The translations under genes and the position numbers were made by a program. From Stappia indica (GTDB lineage: Bacteria > Pseudomonadota > Alphaproteobacteria > Rhizobiales > Stappiaceae): DNA of 64,000 bases. The notes beneath the pieces are model-generated. The model was not told where the DNA came from, did no database searches, and saw only the letters and a list, made by a program, of their open reading frames with translations. Of the stretch, positions 35,240 to 45,614 are shown piece by piece; position 1 is the first letter of the stretch; every line of letters begins with the position of its first letter. The stretch is from positions 806,001 to 870,000 of the forward strand of contig NZ_JAIVMG010000001.1 of the NCBI RefSeq assembly GCF_020177335.1. The letters are read 5' to 3'.

Positions 35240-35935
35240 TTATCCGGCGGCCGGGGTCAGGCGGTCCACGCCATCGGGTCCGGCGACATAGGCGGCATCG
35301 GCGATGCCGATGAACAGGCCGTGATCGACGACGCCGGGGATCCTCAACAGGGCGTCCGACACCGCGACAGGGTCGTGTATCTGCCCCAGTTCCACGTCAA
35401 AAATGTGATGCTGACCATCGGTCACGAACGGCTCGGCACCACCGCGCAGCGCTGGCACCGCCGAATAGCCGAGCGCGGCCAGCGCGCTTTCGATCGAATT
35501 GCGCGTCGCGCGCAGGCCGAAGGGAACCACCTCGATCGGCAGAGCAAAGGCACCAAGGCACGACACCCGCTTGCCCGCATCGGCGATCACCACCATCCGC
35601 GCGGAGGCGGTGGCAACGATCTTCTCGCGCAGCAAGGCGCCGCCGCCGCCCTTGATCAGCGTCAGATTGGCGTCCAGTTCATCGGCGCCATCGACGGTCA
35701 GGTCCAGTTCAGGGCAGTTTTCCAGGGTCTCCAGCCGGATCCCCTCTTCGCGGGCGAGCGCAGCGGTGCGCTCGGAAGTCGGAACGCCGACAACATCGAG
35801 GCCGGCCCGCACCCGCGCGCCGAGACCGCGCACGAAATGTTCCGCCGTCGAACCGGTGCCGATCCCCAGCCGCATGCCGGATTGCACCTCGCCTAGCGCT
35901 GCTTCCGCAGCCAGTCGCTTCAGATCTTCGCTCAT
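35240..35935 (-). CDS. rpiA: Ribose-5-phosphate isomerase A
   Basis: A 231-residue RpiA. The phosphate-binding motif [19 protein letters not shown] is near the N-terminus, then [29 protein letters not shown] with the catalytic aspartates and [16 protein letters not shown] with the catalytic glutamate/lysine. It interconverts ribose-5-P and ribulose-5-P. The frame is open upstream to 36070, but the ATG at 35935 gives the family start. Confidence 0.94.
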   Translation of the reverse strand: MSEDLKRLAAEAALGEVQSGMRLGIGTGSTAEHFVRGLGARVRAGLDVVGVPTSERTAALAREEGIRLETLENCPELDLTVDGADELDANLTLIKGGGGALLREKIVATASARMVVIADAGKRVSCLGAFALPIEVVPFGLRATRNSIESALAALGYSAVPALRGGAEPFVTDGQHHIFDVELGQIHDPVAVSDALLRIPGVVDHGLFIGIADAAYVAGPDGVDRLTPAAG

Positions 35936-36184
35936 CAAACCCGTCTTCCCAAATATCGATGCGCGTGAAGCGCCAGCGAGCGCGGGTTTAGCATGGGACG
36001 GCAGCAGCGCAAAGGGAAGCTGGCCGACACGCCGCCACCCCATATGCGTGCCAACACAACCAGAAAACAACCTGACGCAGAATCATGACGCTTCGTTAAC
36101 CATCAATTTAAGAGAGTGCGTGCAGAATTCACAAAATTTCACAAATCATCCCTTGGGGAAGTTTCCGCACCCGGAGAACTTTCA

Positions 36185-37972
36185 ATGCGCCTTTTTTCGG
36201 CAATACGCTCAAAAAAAACAGAAATCGCCACGGAGATCGCCACTTCGGAGGAAATCCCGCCCCTTCGCGATGGTCAAAGCACCAATGACTTACAAAGTGA
36301 CGTCCGGGATCGTCAGACCGCGCTGACGCTCGACATGATCGAAGCGGACCTGCGAAGCGCCGCCGCCGGTATCGGGTCGGGCGCGCAGCAACTGCGCCAG
36401 AGGGTCGACGAACAGCTTGAGGTGCTCTCCGGCATCCGCGGCGATTCCGAAACCCTGCGCGGCGAGACCGAGCAGGCCGACCGCACCGCGCGACATCTGT
36501 CCGAGGCGATCGAAAGCCTGGCCGCGGCCAGTGGCGAGATCGACGATCAGGTGCGTCATTCCAGCCAATTGGCCGATGAAGCGCGGCAGGTCGCCGACAC
36601 CGCCAATGCCGGCATCCAGGACCTGAAGACCGCCATCGACGACATTGCCCATGTGGTGCGACTCATTTCGGACGTGGCGAAGCAAACCAACCTCCTGGCC
36701 CTCAACGCCACCATCGAGGCCGCCCGCGCCGGCGAGGCAGGCAAGGGCTTCGCCGTGGTCGCCAATGAGGTCAAGGCGCTCTCGGTCGAGACCCAGTCGG
36801 CCACCGACGAGATCGTCGCCAACATCGCCCGCCTGCAGCAATCCGCCGAAGGCAGCATCGTTGCCGTCGACCGGATCATCGGCGTGATCGGCGAGATCCG
36901 CCCCAGCTTCTCCGCCGTCGCCGAGGCGGTCAGTCAACAATTGCAGACCTCCAAGGATGTCAGCGAGACGGCGCGACAGACCGCCTCCTTCGTGCGGGCG
37001 GTTACCGAAAAGGTCGGCACCATCGCCGCCGCCACCGACAACGCCGCCCAGTCGGGACGGGCGGCCGGCGCGGCCACCGACACCATGCTGGACCTCAGCG
37101 GCAACCTCAACAACCGGGTGACGATGATGATCCGGCAGACCGCCATGGGCGACCGGCGGCGCCACGACCGGCTGCCGGCGGAGCTTTCCGGCACGCTCAC
37201 GCGCGGCGGTCAACGCTTGGCGGTCGGCTCCCGCGATCTGTCCGCCGGCGGTGTCCTCTTGGTGCCGCAACACCCTGGCGAGGGCGATGGGTTCACGCCC
37301 GGCCCGGCGCAGCTGGAACTTGCCGGGCTCGGCGCGGTGGCGGTCGATCTGGTGGCCCGCTCCGACAACGGGCTGCATTGCGCGTTTCGCTCGCCGTCTC
37401 CAGAGTTCCAGGCGAAGCTGGAGGCCAAGCTTACGCGGATTTCCGAAGAGCTTGAGCGCTACATCACCCGGGCCCGGGATGGCGCGACGCGGATCGCCGA
37501 GACCCTGACCCAGGCGCTTGCCGAGGGAAGCCTGTCGCTCGATGCGCTGTTCGACACCGACTATCGCCCCATCGAAGGCAGCAATCCGCCGCAGGTGACA
37601 AACCGCGCTCTTACCGCGCTGGAAGCGCTGCTGCCGGCGATCCAGGAAGAGATCCTGGCAGACGCCCAGAGCGATGGCATGTCCTTCTGCGCCGCCGTTG
37701 ATCGCAATGCCTATCTGCCGGTGCACAATCGGATCTACTCCCAGCCGCAGCGGCCGGACGATCCGGTCTGGAACGCGGCGCATAGCCGGAACAGGCGCAT
37801 GTTCGATGATCGCGCCGGGCTCAGCGCCGCACGCAACACCCGGCCCTTCCTGATCCAGACCTATCCGCGCGACATGGGCAATGGCGAGATCGTCTGGATG
37901 CGCGAGATCGACGCCCCGGTCATGATCGCCGACCGGCACTGGGGCGCCTTCCGCACGGCGTACCGGCTGTGA
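36185..37972 (+). CDS. Soluble methyl-accepting chemotaxis protein with a PilZ domain
   Basis: A 595-residue protein without a transmembrane segment. The coiled-coil MCP signalling domain spans about 60-315, with the CheA/CheW-contact tip [18 protein letters not shown] (167-184). A PilZ domain follows (about 323-405) with the c-di-GMP motifs RRHDR (325-329) and DLSAGG (351-356). The last 150 residues resemble a PDC/Cache-like ligand domain seen at the C-terminus of alphaproteobacterial soluble receptors ([20 protein letters not shown], then [17 protein letters not shown]). GGAGAA precedes the ATG. No che gene is nearby. Confidence 0.88.
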   Translation: MRLFSAIRSKKTEIATEIATSEEIPPLRDGQSTNDLQSDVRDRQTALTLDMIEADLRSAAAGIGSGAQQLRQRVDEQLEVLSGIRGDSETLRGETEQADRTARHLSEAIESLAAASGEIDDQVRHSSQLADEARQVADTANAGIQDLKTAIDDIAHVVRLISDVAKQTNLLALNATIEAARAGEAGKGFAVVANEVKALSVETQSATDEIVANIARLQQSAEGSIVAVDRIIGVIGEIRPSFSAVAEAVSQQLQTSKDVSETARQTASFVRAVTEKVGTIAAATDNAAQSGRAAGAATDTMLDLSGNLNNRVTMMIRQTAMGDRRRHDRLPAELSGTLTRGGQRLAVGSRDLSAGGVLLVPQHPGEGDGFTPGPAQLELAGLGAVAVDLVARSDNGLHCAFRSPSPEFQAKLEAKLTRISEELERYITRARDGATRIAETLTQALAEGSLSLDALFDTDYRPIEGSNPPQVTNRALTALEALLPAIQEEILADAQSDGMSFCAAVDRNAYLPVHNRIYSQPQRPDDPVWNAAHSRNRRMFDDRAGLSAARNTRPFLIQTYPRDMGNGEIVWMREIDAPVMIADRHWGAFRTAYRL

Positions 37973-38145
37973 GCCCGGCCCGCCCCGCCCCCTCCTTCGC
38001 ACCCGCGCCAAGGAGGGCGCAGGACTTGCCACGGGCAGCGAAACCCGGTAGCCACGCTGGGCCGCCCACTCATAAAACTGCCGGCCCTGAGCCATTCGCA
38101 GCCAATTTTATGAGCTTACGGCCCAGGTTCCTCCGGAGACCCGCA

Positions 38146-38841
38146 ATGCCCGCTGCCCCCACGCTTGTTTTCGATCTGGACGGCACGCTTGTCGACACGA
38201 TGGGCGACCTGTCGGCGACGCTGAACGCGGTGCTGGCCTCGCTCGGACACGCACCGGTGCCGCCGGAAAGCCTCGGCTCCCTGTTTGGCCAGGGCGCGCG
38301 GGCGCTGCTGCAGCGCGGCCTTGCGGACAATGGCGTGACGGCGGACCCGGAGTTGATCGAAACCCTCTACGCCCGGTTTCTCGACCACTACCTGGCGAAT
38401 ATCGCCGTGCACAGCCGCCCCTTTCCCGGCGTCATCGCCGCGCTTCAGCGCTTTCGCGCCCGTGGCTGGCGCTGCACGATCTGCACCAACAAGCCGGAAT
38501 ATCTCGCAAGGCCGCTGCTTGCCTCCCTCGGCATGACCGGCCATTTCGACGCCATTGTCGGCAGTGACACGTTTTCCCGCGCCAAGCCCCATGCCGAACC
38601 GGTGCTCGGCGCCATCGCCCGCGCCAATGGCTCCCCCGCCCGCGCCATCATGGTCGGCGACAGCAAGACCGACATCGACGCCGCCCGCGCCGCCGGGATC
38701 CCGGTTGTCGCGGTCACCTTCGGCTACACCAGCGTTCCGGTCGAGAAGCTGGCGCCGGATGCGATCATTTCCCATTTCGATGCGCTTGACGCCGCCGTAG
38801 AAGGGCTGGGCACCCTCCCCCGGACCGCCGCCAACGCCTGA
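38146..38841 (+). CDS. gph: Phosphoglycolate phosphatase (HAD superfamily)
   Basis: A 231-residue HAD hydrolase. Motif I is VFDLDGTLVDTMGDL with the nucleophilic aspartate, motif II ICTNKPEYLARPLL, motif III with Lys in FSRAKPHAEPVLGAI, and motif IV MVGDSKTDIDAARAAGIPVV. It is of the Gph type, which removes 2-phosphoglycolate from DNA repair or oxygenase side reactions; exact substrate specificity is inferred. Start at ATG 38146 although the frame is open further upstream. Confidence 0.88.
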   Translation: MPAAPTLVFDLDGTLVDTMGDLSATLNAVLASLGHAPVPPESLGSLFGQGARALLQRGLADNGVTADPELIETLYARFLDHYLANIAVHSRPFPGVIAALQRFRARGWRCTICTNKPEYLARPLLASLGMTGHFDAIVGSDTFSRAKPHAEPVLGAIARANGSPARAIMVGDSKTDIDAARAAGIPVVAVTFGYTSVPVEKLAPDAIISHFDALDAAVEGLGTLPRTAANA

Positions 38842-38868
38842 AACTACCCCCGCACCTCAGACCCACCC

Positions 38869-39516
38869 TCACCCGCCGGCCCAGACCTCCACCAGCGGAC
38901 CAGCCAGCGAGCCGATGGCGAAAACGCCGAAGGCGATCAGAACGACGCTTGACGCAATCCCGCTCCAGCGGGCGAACCCGGCCGACACGCGATGGCGCAT
39001 GATGGCAACGCCGCCGCTGAGCAGCCCCCACCACAACAGCGATCCGAAAAACACCCCGCTGACCACACTGGCAGCCCCCGCCGCCCCCGGCGCCTCGGCA
39101 AGCCCGAGACCGGCGAAGATCGCCGCGAAGGCCAGGATCGTCATCGGGTTGGTGATGGTCAGGAAGAACGTGGCGGCGACTGTGCCGATCAGATCCCGCG
39201 CCCCGACCCTGGCCGCCGGCGCATCGACGCGGGAGATGCTCAGCGCCTTGACGCCGAGCCAGATCATGAACGCGCCGCCGATCAGCCGCAGCGGCGCGTC
39301 GATGATGGCGAGCCCGGCCGCGAAGGCGGCAAACCCCACCGCCGCGAAACTGGCGTAGACCGCATCCGCCAGCGCCGTTCCCAGGCCACCGGAAAGCCCC
39401 GCCCAGAAGCCGCGCTCCAGGGTGCGATTGATGCACAGCGCGCCGATCGGTCCGAGCGGCGCGGCAATCGCCAGGCCGAGAACCAGGCTCTTGCCGAAAA
39501 GCGCAAGATCGATCAT
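38869..39516 (-). CDS. LysE-family amino-acid exporter
   Basis: A 215-residue membrane protein with six hydrophobic segments: GLAIAAPLGPIGALCINRTL, the conserved start, GLSGGLGTALADAVYASFA, GAFMIWLGVKAL and TNPMTILAFAAIFAGL. Its ATG overlaps the stop of the Lrp-type regulator gene by four bases, so the two form an operon and the regulator probably senses the exported amino acid. Confidence 0.9.
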   Translation of the reverse strand: MIDLALFGKSLVLGLAIAAPLGPIGALCINRTLERGFWAGLSGGLGTALADAVYASFAAVGFAAFAAGLAIIDAPLRLIGGAFMIWLGVKALSISRVDAPAARVGARDLIGTVAATFFLTITNPMTILAFAAIFAGLGLAEAPGAAGAASVVSGVFFGSLLWWGLLSGGVAIMRHRVSAGFARWSGIASSVVLIAFGVFAIGSLAGPLVEVWAGG

Positions 39517-39974
39517 GGCACCTCCTCCTTCGGGCAGAACGGCCCATCGGTCACCGACGACAGGGCAATGACCGTTTCACTGCGCTCCAGAAATCCGTGC
39601 CGCTTGACCTCGGCGAGCAGCGCTTCCAGCTCATCCAGCGACCCGACCCGGACCTTGGCCAGATACGACCAGGCCCCGGTGACATGGTGGCATTCGCCGA
39701 TTGCCGGATGCGCCGCCATCATCCGCCGGAAGGCCCCTTCATCCGCATCCCGTGCAAGCGCGATCCAGAGATAGGCCAGCACCGGCAGGCCAAGCGCGCG
39801 CGGATCCGCATCGACGGTGAAACGGCGAATGGCGCCCGACGCCACAAGCCTGCGGATCCGCTCGTTGACGGCAGACGCGGACAGCCCGACCGCCGCACCG
39901 ATATCGGCCAGCGAGCGCCGCGCATCCAATCCGAGAAGTCTGATTATTTTCTTGTCAATCTCATCCATAACCAT
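39513..39974 (-). CDS. Lrp/AsnC-family transcriptional regulator
   Basis: A 153-residue Lrp-type regulator: MDEIDKKIIRLLGLDARRSL, then the helix-turn-helix GAAVGLSASAVNERIRRLVA, and the C-terminal effector (RAM) domain with ECHHVTGAWSYLAKVRVGSL. Upstream of the LysE exporter with a four-base overlap. The AT-rich gap 39975-40207 in front is the likely autoregulated promoter. Confidence 0.9.
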   Translation of the reverse strand: MVMDEIDKKIIRLLGLDARRSLADIGAAVGLSASAVNERIRRLVASGAIRRFTVDADPRALGLPVLAYLWIALARDADEGAFRRMMAAHPAIGECHHVTGAWSYLAKVRVGSLDELEALLAEVKRHGFLERSETVIALSSVTDGPFCPKEEVP

Positions 39975-40207
39975 AAATTATGTGGTCAATTTTATTTATT
40001 CAAGATATTTTATGGAAATCAAAATCAGAAACGCATCCCGCCCGCCGACACCACCGCTCCCCGAAGACCCTGCCCGCCGGCCCCGACAGGAGCCCCAATC
40101 AAACCCGTTTACGCCCCTATCCCCCGGGAATTTCCACAAGCCGGCAAAATCACCCTTGCGCAAACAATTGGCGTCGTTTAGATAACCGCCACCAGCCGAT
40201 GGCGGCC

Positions 40208-40282
40208 GGGCGATTAGCTCAGCGGGAGAGCGTTCCGTTCACACCGGAAAGGTCACTGGTTCAATCCCAGTATCGCCCACCA
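40208..40282 (+). tRNA. tRNA-Val (CAC)
   Basis: The acceptor stem GGGCGAT/ATCGCCC, D arm GCTCAGCGGGAGAGC, anticodon stem TTCCG/CGGAA with loop TTCACAC (anticodon CAC), and T arm ACTGGTTCAATCCCAGT form a full cloverleaf; CCA is encoded. Confidence 0.94.
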
Positions 40283-40407
40283 TTCCCCCCCTTTTAAAAT
40301 TTGACAGCAAGAAGCACTTCAGCACGGTCCTTCGAACCGTTGCGCGGGGCTGAATTTGCCGTTGTCTCGTCCACCCCGACTTGCCCCACCCGCGCTGCCG
40401 GCCAGAC

Positions 40408-41247
40408 TCACCCGCGCAGGCACAGCCCAAGGCCGATGCGGCGCAGCAGAAACCGGTAGGCGGCATGGGTGTGCGGCGCCGCGCTGCGGACCAGAAACGA
40501 CAGAAGCTCCGTTCCCTCCAGAACATCGGCAACAAAGGCATTGGCGAAGGCCTCCGCCGCGTGACCGATGGTTAGCGCCGAGCCGGCCAGCGGCAGAAAC
40601 TGGCGGTAGTAGGCACGTGAATGCCCCCCGCCGCGTTCCAGGTCGTAGACCGCGCCGATATAGTCATTGACCTTGGCCATGGCATAGACGTGCAGCCGGG
40701 CGTCCTCGTCCGGCGGTCCCTTGCGCATCCGAGACGACAGGGTCAGCCGCGCCCTGGCATAGGCATCAATCGCCTGCTCCATACGGCCGACGCTCCAGCA
40801 CCGGGCAAAACAGGCGGCCTCCGCCCGCCCGGGCAAGCCTTCCAGCAACCAGGCCCGCGCGCCGGGCGGAAATCGCCCCAGCGCCCACTCGCCGTCCACA
40901 TGCGCCAACGTCCCCCGCTCCACCTCGGACCGGCTCACCATCCCCATCCGGTCGCGCCGGATCGCCGGCCCCATCCAGATCGACCGCCCCTGCCCCGACG
41001 GACGGCCGCCATGATCGATGGCATGGCCGGTTTCATGGGCAAAGATACCAAGCCAGACCTTCCCCTCCGGCGTTCTCTCCCATCGGGCCGGTGCCACCAC
41101 ATAGTGATCCTCGGGCCGGTAGCGCCCCGCCGCACCGGGGAAATACTTGCGCCGCACCGGGCGGGTCGCGTTGAAGGCCGCCACTGCATCGGGATGCGCA
41201 TTGCCGGCCAGATCCTTGACGTAGTGCCGCTCAAACGGGGTGCGCAT
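40408..41247 (-). CDS. Putative zinc metallopeptidase-like protein (HExxH)
   Basis: A 279-residue protein, no signal peptide. The segment WLGIFAHETGHAIDHGG at about 66-82 has the zinc-protease pattern HExxH (H71, E72, H75) followed by AIDH, as in anthrax lethal factor-like (ATLF) zincins. The C-terminal half contains YYRQFLPLAGSALTIGHAAE and AFANAFVADVL, where a downstream glutamate could be the third ligand. The rest is not recognised. The start is uncertain (frame open to 41331). It stands alone; a toxin, development protease or non-catalytic relative are all possible. Confidence 0.65.
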   Translation of the reverse strand: MRTPFERHYVKDLAGNAHPDAVAAFNATRPVRRKYFPGAAGRYRPEDHYVVAPARWERTPEGKVWLGIFAHETGHAIDHGGRPSGQGRSIWMGPAIRRDRMGMVSRSEVERGTLAHVDGEWALGRFPPGARAWLLEGLPGRAEAACFARCWSVGRMEQAIDAYARARLTLSSRMRKGPPDEDARLHVYAMAKVNDYIGAVYDLERGGGHSRAYYRQFLPLAGSALTIGHAAEAFANAFVADVLEGTELLSFLVRSAAPHTHAAYRFLLRRIGLGLCLRG

Positions 41248-41834
41248 GGCAAAGACGCCCCCTTCCTGCCTCGAAACGATACGCCTCCACCGCCCCGGCC
41301 GCGCCCGGCCTGCCGGACCGCTGCGCCGCACTCACGCCCCCTCGCGCCGCAACGCTGGCCCGGCCTTGCTTGCCAAACCCTTAAATCGCCGCAGACGATC
41401 CCCTGGAACGTCTTGTTTCAAAAAAGCGGAAGAACGCTTCGCAAAGACGTTAGGTACATTTTACTGAAAGCAGAAGAATTACGCCGAGATCTATCTCAGA
41501 AGATCCCAGAACCTCTGACCTCTTTTTCGCCAAAACACCAAGTGCGTCCGGTCGTTTGCACCGGCACACTCCTTCGAAGAAACTCCATTGAAATTCGGCT
41601 CGCCAAGCGGACGAACGGATCGAATTCTTGACAGGCGAATGCATTTCGCCAACGCAACCGAATATTTACAAAACCACAACGCGGCATAAACTTACTTCGC
41701 AACGCACAATTCAAACGCAACTTGACCCCCCCATGTATTCCCGGACTTTTTATTTGACAGCCCGCACCCCCACGCCCAGACTGAAGACAAGAAAAATACA
41801 AGATTTCCAGAGGCTCTGAACGCGGACGCAGCAC
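41248..41834. other. AT-rich intergenic region upstream of the GlxA-type regulator
   Basis: About 590 bases without a credible gene. The sequence is markedly AT-rich between 41440 and 41830, which would suit promoters for both divergent neighbours. TTGACA occurs at 41754-41759 but without a clear -10 at the right distance. No repeat or RNA gene recognised. Confidence 0.5.
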
Positions 41835-42869
41835 ATGGCGACACAGAATGGTTCGATCCCGACCGGTCAGGACGACGGGCAGAGGATTGCCCTTGTCCTG
41901 CTGGATCAGTTTTCCCTGATTGCCTTCACCTCGACCATCGAGCCGATCCGGCTGGCCAATCGTGTGCTCGGCGAGGACTTCTATTCCTGGAGAACCTATT
42001 CGGTCGACGGCAATGCAGTGCAGGCCAGCAACGGCTGCTGGATGTCGGTCAACGGATCGATCGCCGATCTCGATGATGCCGACATCACCCTGATCTGTGC
42101 CGGTGTGGATGTGGAACGGATTCCGCTCGATCGGGAGCTTGGCGCCAAGCTGCGCAAGCTGAACGCCCGTGGCCGAACCTATGGCGCGATCTGCACCGGG
42201 TCTTATGTGCTGGCGCGCTATCACCTGCTGGAGGGGCGCCGCTGCACCATTCACTGGGAGAACCTGCACTCGTTCCGCGAGGAATTTCCCGAGATCGAGG
42301 TGTCGGGCGATCTCTTCGCCATCGACCGCAACTGCATCACCTGCGCCGGTGGCATGGCTGCACTCGACATGATGCTGCGGGTGATCGCCATCCAGCATGG
42401 CGCCTATCTGGCTCATGAAGTGTCCGAGGTAGCGCTCTACCAGAACATGCGCTCCGGAGAATCCGCCCAGCGGCACGACCTGGAGGCCCGCACCGGCATT
42501 TCCAACGTCAAGATCCTCGACGCCATCCGCATCATGGACCTGCATATCGAGGACCCGCTGTCCTGTCAGCAACTGGCAATGACGGTCAACCTCAGTCCCC
42601 GGCAACTGGAGCGGCTGTTCCGCCGGCATTTCGACTGTACGCCGGGTCAGTATTATCTGAAGCTGCGCCTGGAAACCGCCCGCGACCTGCTGCGCCGCAC
42701 CAGCCGGGCCGTGCTCGACGTGGCGATTGCCTGCGGCTTCGCCTCAACCTCGCATTTCACCAAATGCTACCGCGAGCGCTATCACTGCACGCCAACGGAA
42801 GAGCGCCAATCCTACTTCTGGGCGCAGGGCGAACGGCGCGGCGGCAAGCGGGTGCTGACCGCCCGATAG
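41835..42869 (+). CDS. GlxA-family transcriptional regulator (DJ-1/PfpI + AraC)
   Basis: A 344-residue regulator. The N-terminal DJ-1/PfpI-like domain has IALVLLDQFSLIAFTSTIEP and GAICTGSYVLARYHLLEGRR, with a cysteine in the nucleophile-elbow position. The C-terminal AraC DNA-binding domain has LSCQQLAMTVNLSPRQLERL and DVAIACGFASTSHFTKCYRE. Relatives such as GbdR, ArgR and CdhR control the use of glycine betaine, arginine or carnitine. It may control the nearby aap amino-acid transporter or the betaine transporter at 19.4 kb, but this is not shown. Confidence 0.9.
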   Translation: MATQNGSIPTGQDDGQRIALVLLDQFSLIAFTSTIEPIRLANRVLGEDFYSWRTYSVDGNAVQASNGCWMSVNGSIADLDDADITLICAGVDVERIPLDRELGAKLRKLNARGRTYGAICTGSYVLARYHLLEGRRCTIHWENLHSFREEFPEIEVSGDLFAIDRNCITCAGGMAALDMMLRVIAIQHGAYLAHEVSEVALYQNMRSGESAQRHDLEARTGISNVKILDAIRIMDLHIEDPLSCQQLAMTVNLSPRQLERLFRRHFDCTPGQYYLKLRLETARDLLRRTSRAVLDVAIACGFASTSHFTKCYRERYHCTPTEERQSYFWAQGERRGGKRVLTAR

Positions 42870-43436
42870 GCGCCGCCGTCCGCACGCACGCAACAGACCG
42901 GCGGTCACATGTCGCCGGCCACATTCTTTTCCCATCCGATACGGTCGTTTGGCCGTGGAAACCGGACCGCCGACAAAGGGCAACGCCCCCTCTCGGCGTC
43001 ATCCCCCGGGCCGCAATCGGAGAGCCTGAAGACAAGCGTTTTCATAAGGCTGGAACCGATACGCCGTGCCTCTCCGGTCCCGGATCGCCGCGCGGCGGCG
43101 TCCGGGAGGACGGGGCGAGCGGGGCTTCGTCAGCACACTCACCGGGCCGCCGAAGCGGTCCGGCGTCGCTTAGGGTCCAGACCCACAAATGAGGCTGACA
43201 TGGCATGGGAAATGGCAAAGCCTCGCGAGGAAGGGCGTGCGGAGCGGGCTTGTTGCCCGGTCAAACGCGCTGACAACGCAGAGTGAAGCCATTTCCATGT
43301 CCTGAAGGATTTGACCGGATTGCTCCTGCTCTTACGTTGCGAAAGGCTCGAAAATAACCATATTTCCTGCGCTTCCGCTCCTCGAGCAGAAGCAATCCGT
43401 CTCAAACCATTTCAAGCTCATTTATGAGTCTGGCCC
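42870..43436. other. Gene-free region with a dispersed repeat copy
   Basis: Lies between the GlxA-type regulator and the end of the aap operon. It contains one full copy of the GC-rich repeat family (about 42996-43111). No protein-like ORF. A clear T-rich terminator for aapP was not found. Confidence 0.6.
42996..43111 (+). repeat. Dispersed GC-rich repeat, copy C
   Basis: Starts GGCGTCATCCCCCGGG, continues AATCGGAGAGCCTGAAGACA, AAGGCTGGAACCGATACGCC and CTCTCCGGTCCCGGATCGCC, and ends GGCGTCCGGGAGGACG. It shares its left half with the copy at 33001 and its right half with the copy at 32853. Confidence 0.6.
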
Positions 43437-44231
43437 CTAATGCAGGATCTGGCTGAGGAACAGCTTGGTGCGCTCGTGCTGCGGGTTGGTGAAGAACGCT
43501 TCCGGTTCGTTCTCCTCCACGATCATCCCCGCATCCATGAAGATCACCCGGTTGGCCACCTGGCGTGCAAAGCCCATCTCATGGGTCACGCAGAGCATGG
43601 TCATGCCCTCCTCGGCCAGCCCGACCATCACGTCCAGAACTTCCTTGATCATCTCCGGATCGAGCGCCGAGGTCGGCTCATCGAACAGCATGATCTTCGG
43701 GTTCATGCACAGCGAGCGGGCAATGGCGACGCGCTGTTGCTGCCCGCCGGACAACTGGCCCGGATATTTGTTCGCCTGCTCGGGGATCTTCACCCGCTCC
43801 AGATAGTGCATGGCAATCTTTTCCGCTTCCGCCTTGGGCATCTTGCGCACCCAGATCGGTGCCAGCGTGCAGTTCTCCAGGATCGTCAGATGCGGGAACA
43901 GGTTGAAGTGCTGGAAGCACATGCCCACCTCGCGGCGGATCTCGTCGATCTTCTTCAGATCGTCGGTCAGTTCAATGCCATCCACCACGATCGTGCCGGC
44001 CTGGTGCTCCTCCAGCCGGTTGATGCAGCGGATCATGGTGGACTTGCCCGACCCGGAGGGACCGCAAATGACGATCCGCTCGCCGCGCATCACCTTCAGG
44101 TTGATGTCGCGCAGGACATGAAAATCCCCATACCACTTGTTCATGTCCCTGATCTCGACTGCCACATCGGTATCAGAGATCTGCATTTTCGCCCGATTGG
44201 CCGTCGGGGTGGCGGCTGCGTTATCCGTCAT
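43437..44231 (-). CDS. aapP: General L-amino acid ABC transporter, ATP-binding protein
   Basis: A 264-residue polar amino-acid transport ATPase. Walker A is [20 protein letters not shown], the signature [20 protein letters not shown], Walker [16 protein letters not shown], and the H-loop [20 protein letters not shown]. Last gene of the aapJQMP operon, 59 bases after aapM. In Rhizobium this system takes up many L-amino acids and influences efflux. Confidence 0.94.
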   Translation of the reverse strand: MTDNAAATPTANRAKMQISDTDVAVEIRDMNKWYGDFHVLRDINLKVMRGERIVICGPSGSGKSTMIRCINRLEEHQAGTIVVDGIELTDDLKKIDEIRREVGMCFQHFNLFPHLTILENCTLAPIWVRKMPKAEAEKIAMHYLERVKIPEQANKYPGQLSGGQQQRVAIARSLCMNPKIMLFDEPTSALDPEMIKEVLDVMVGLAEEGMTMLCVTHEMGFARQVANRVIFMDAGMIVEENEPEAFFTNPQHERTKLFLSQILH

Positions 44232-44290
44232 GGCTCGTTAGCTCCAGAATCGTGGCCAGTGCATCGTCGGGACCGTCTGCGGACACGCCC

Positions 44291-45610
44291 TCATCGGGCA
44301 TGTCCCCTGTGCAGCCGCTTCTCCATGTAAATCGAGTAGCGGGACATGCTGAAGCAGAAAATCCAGAAGACGAACGCGGCAAAGATGAACCCGGTGGCCG
44401 GGGTGTTGGGCGATGCCCAGTTGGAATCGGAGAAGTTCAGGGTCACGATCCCCAGAAGATCGAACAGACCGATGATCAACACCAGGCTGGTGTCCTTGAA
44501 CAGACCGATGAAGGTGTTGACGATGCCGGGAATGACCAGCTTCAGCGCCTGAGGCAGGATGATCAGCCCCATGCCCTGCCAATAGGACAGCCCCATGGCG
44601 TTCGCCGCCTCGTACTGACCCTTGGGGATCGCCTGAAGCCCGCCGCGCACCACCTCGGCCATATAGGCGGAGGCAAACAGCGCCACGCCGATCAGCGCCC
44701 GCAGCAGCTTGTCGAAATTCACACCCTCCGGCAGGAACAGCGGCAGCATCACCGAGGACATGAACAGCACGGTGATCAGTGGCACCCCGCGCCAGAATTC
44801 GATGAAGATCACCGACACGAGGCGCACCACCGGCATATGCGACCGGCGGCCCAGGGCAAGCATGATGCCGATCGGGAAGGAGGCGACGATGCCGACGATG
44901 GCGACCACCAGCGTTACCAGCAACCCGCCCCAGAGTTGGGTTTCCACCGGCCGCAAACCGAAATCGAACGACACGACCGCCAGGATCAGCGCGATGGCGA
45001 GGAGACCGAGGCCGACGTCCCGGATCGGACCGAGCGGCGCGAGCCCGGCATTGATGCAAACCCCAAGGACGACGGCCAGCAGCACCGCGCCAAGCCCGAC
45101 GAAGCCGAGCCAGAAGCCGGCGGACAGGTCCATATGCCCGCCAGTCAGCAGGACGAAGCCGAGAACGGGGAACACCACCAGCAGGAACAGCATCGTCAGA
45201 CGCTTGAACGGCACCTGCGGAATGGCCGCGGCGGCAAGCCCAAGGATCAGCAGAATGCCGGTCAGGTCGACCCGCCAGCGCTCCTCCAGCGGATAGCGGC
45301 CATACATGAACTGGCCGAACTTGGCATACACGAAAGCCCAGCATGCACCGGCGTTTTCGACCACGCAGGCATCGCGGCTGTCTCCGACATAGACCGCGTC
45401 GATGAACAGCCAACTGATCACCGGCGGAATGGTCCAGACGAGGAAGAGAATGCCAAGTATCGTCAGGATGGCATTGCCGACGGAATCGAACAGATTGTCC
45501 CGGAGCCAGCCGATCGGTCCGGTCGTGGCGACCGGCGGGCTGAACGCGGGGGCTTCATCCTTGCGCACATAGGCGATGGATGTGCCTGGGGCGCGAGATC
45601 TGTCTGGCAT
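44291..45610 (-). CDS. aapM: General L-amino acid ABC transporter, permease AapM
   Basis: A 439-residue permease, longer than most polar amino-acid permeases because of an N-terminal multi-helix extension, as is typical for AapM. The C-terminal part has the HisMQ-type EAA loop [20 protein letters not shown] and [20 protein letters not shown]. Together with AapQ it forms the membrane channel. It begins four bases after aapQ. Confidence 0.93.
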   Translation of the reverse strand: MPDRSRAPGTSIAYVRKDEAPAFSPPVATTGPIGWLRDNLFDSVGNAILTILGILFLVWTIPPVISWLFIDAVYVGDSRDACVVENAGACWAFVYAKFGQFMYGRYPLEERWRVDLTGILLILGLAAAAIPQVPFKRLTMLFLLVVFPVLGFVLLTGGHMDLSAGFWLGFVGLGAVLLAVVLGVCINAGLAPLGPIRDVGLGLLAIALILAVVSFDFGLRPVETQLWGGLLVTLVVAIVGIVASFPIGIMLALGRRSHMPVVRLVSVIFIEFWRGVPLITVLFMSSVMLPLFLPEGVNFDKLLRALIGVALFASAYMAEVVRGGLQAIPKGQYEAANAMGLSYWQGMGLIILPQALKLVIPGIVNTFIGLFKDTSLVLIIGLFDLLGIVTLNFSDSNWASPNTPATGFIFAAFVFWIFCFSMSRYSIYMEKRLHRGHAR

Positions 45611-45614
45611 GGCC

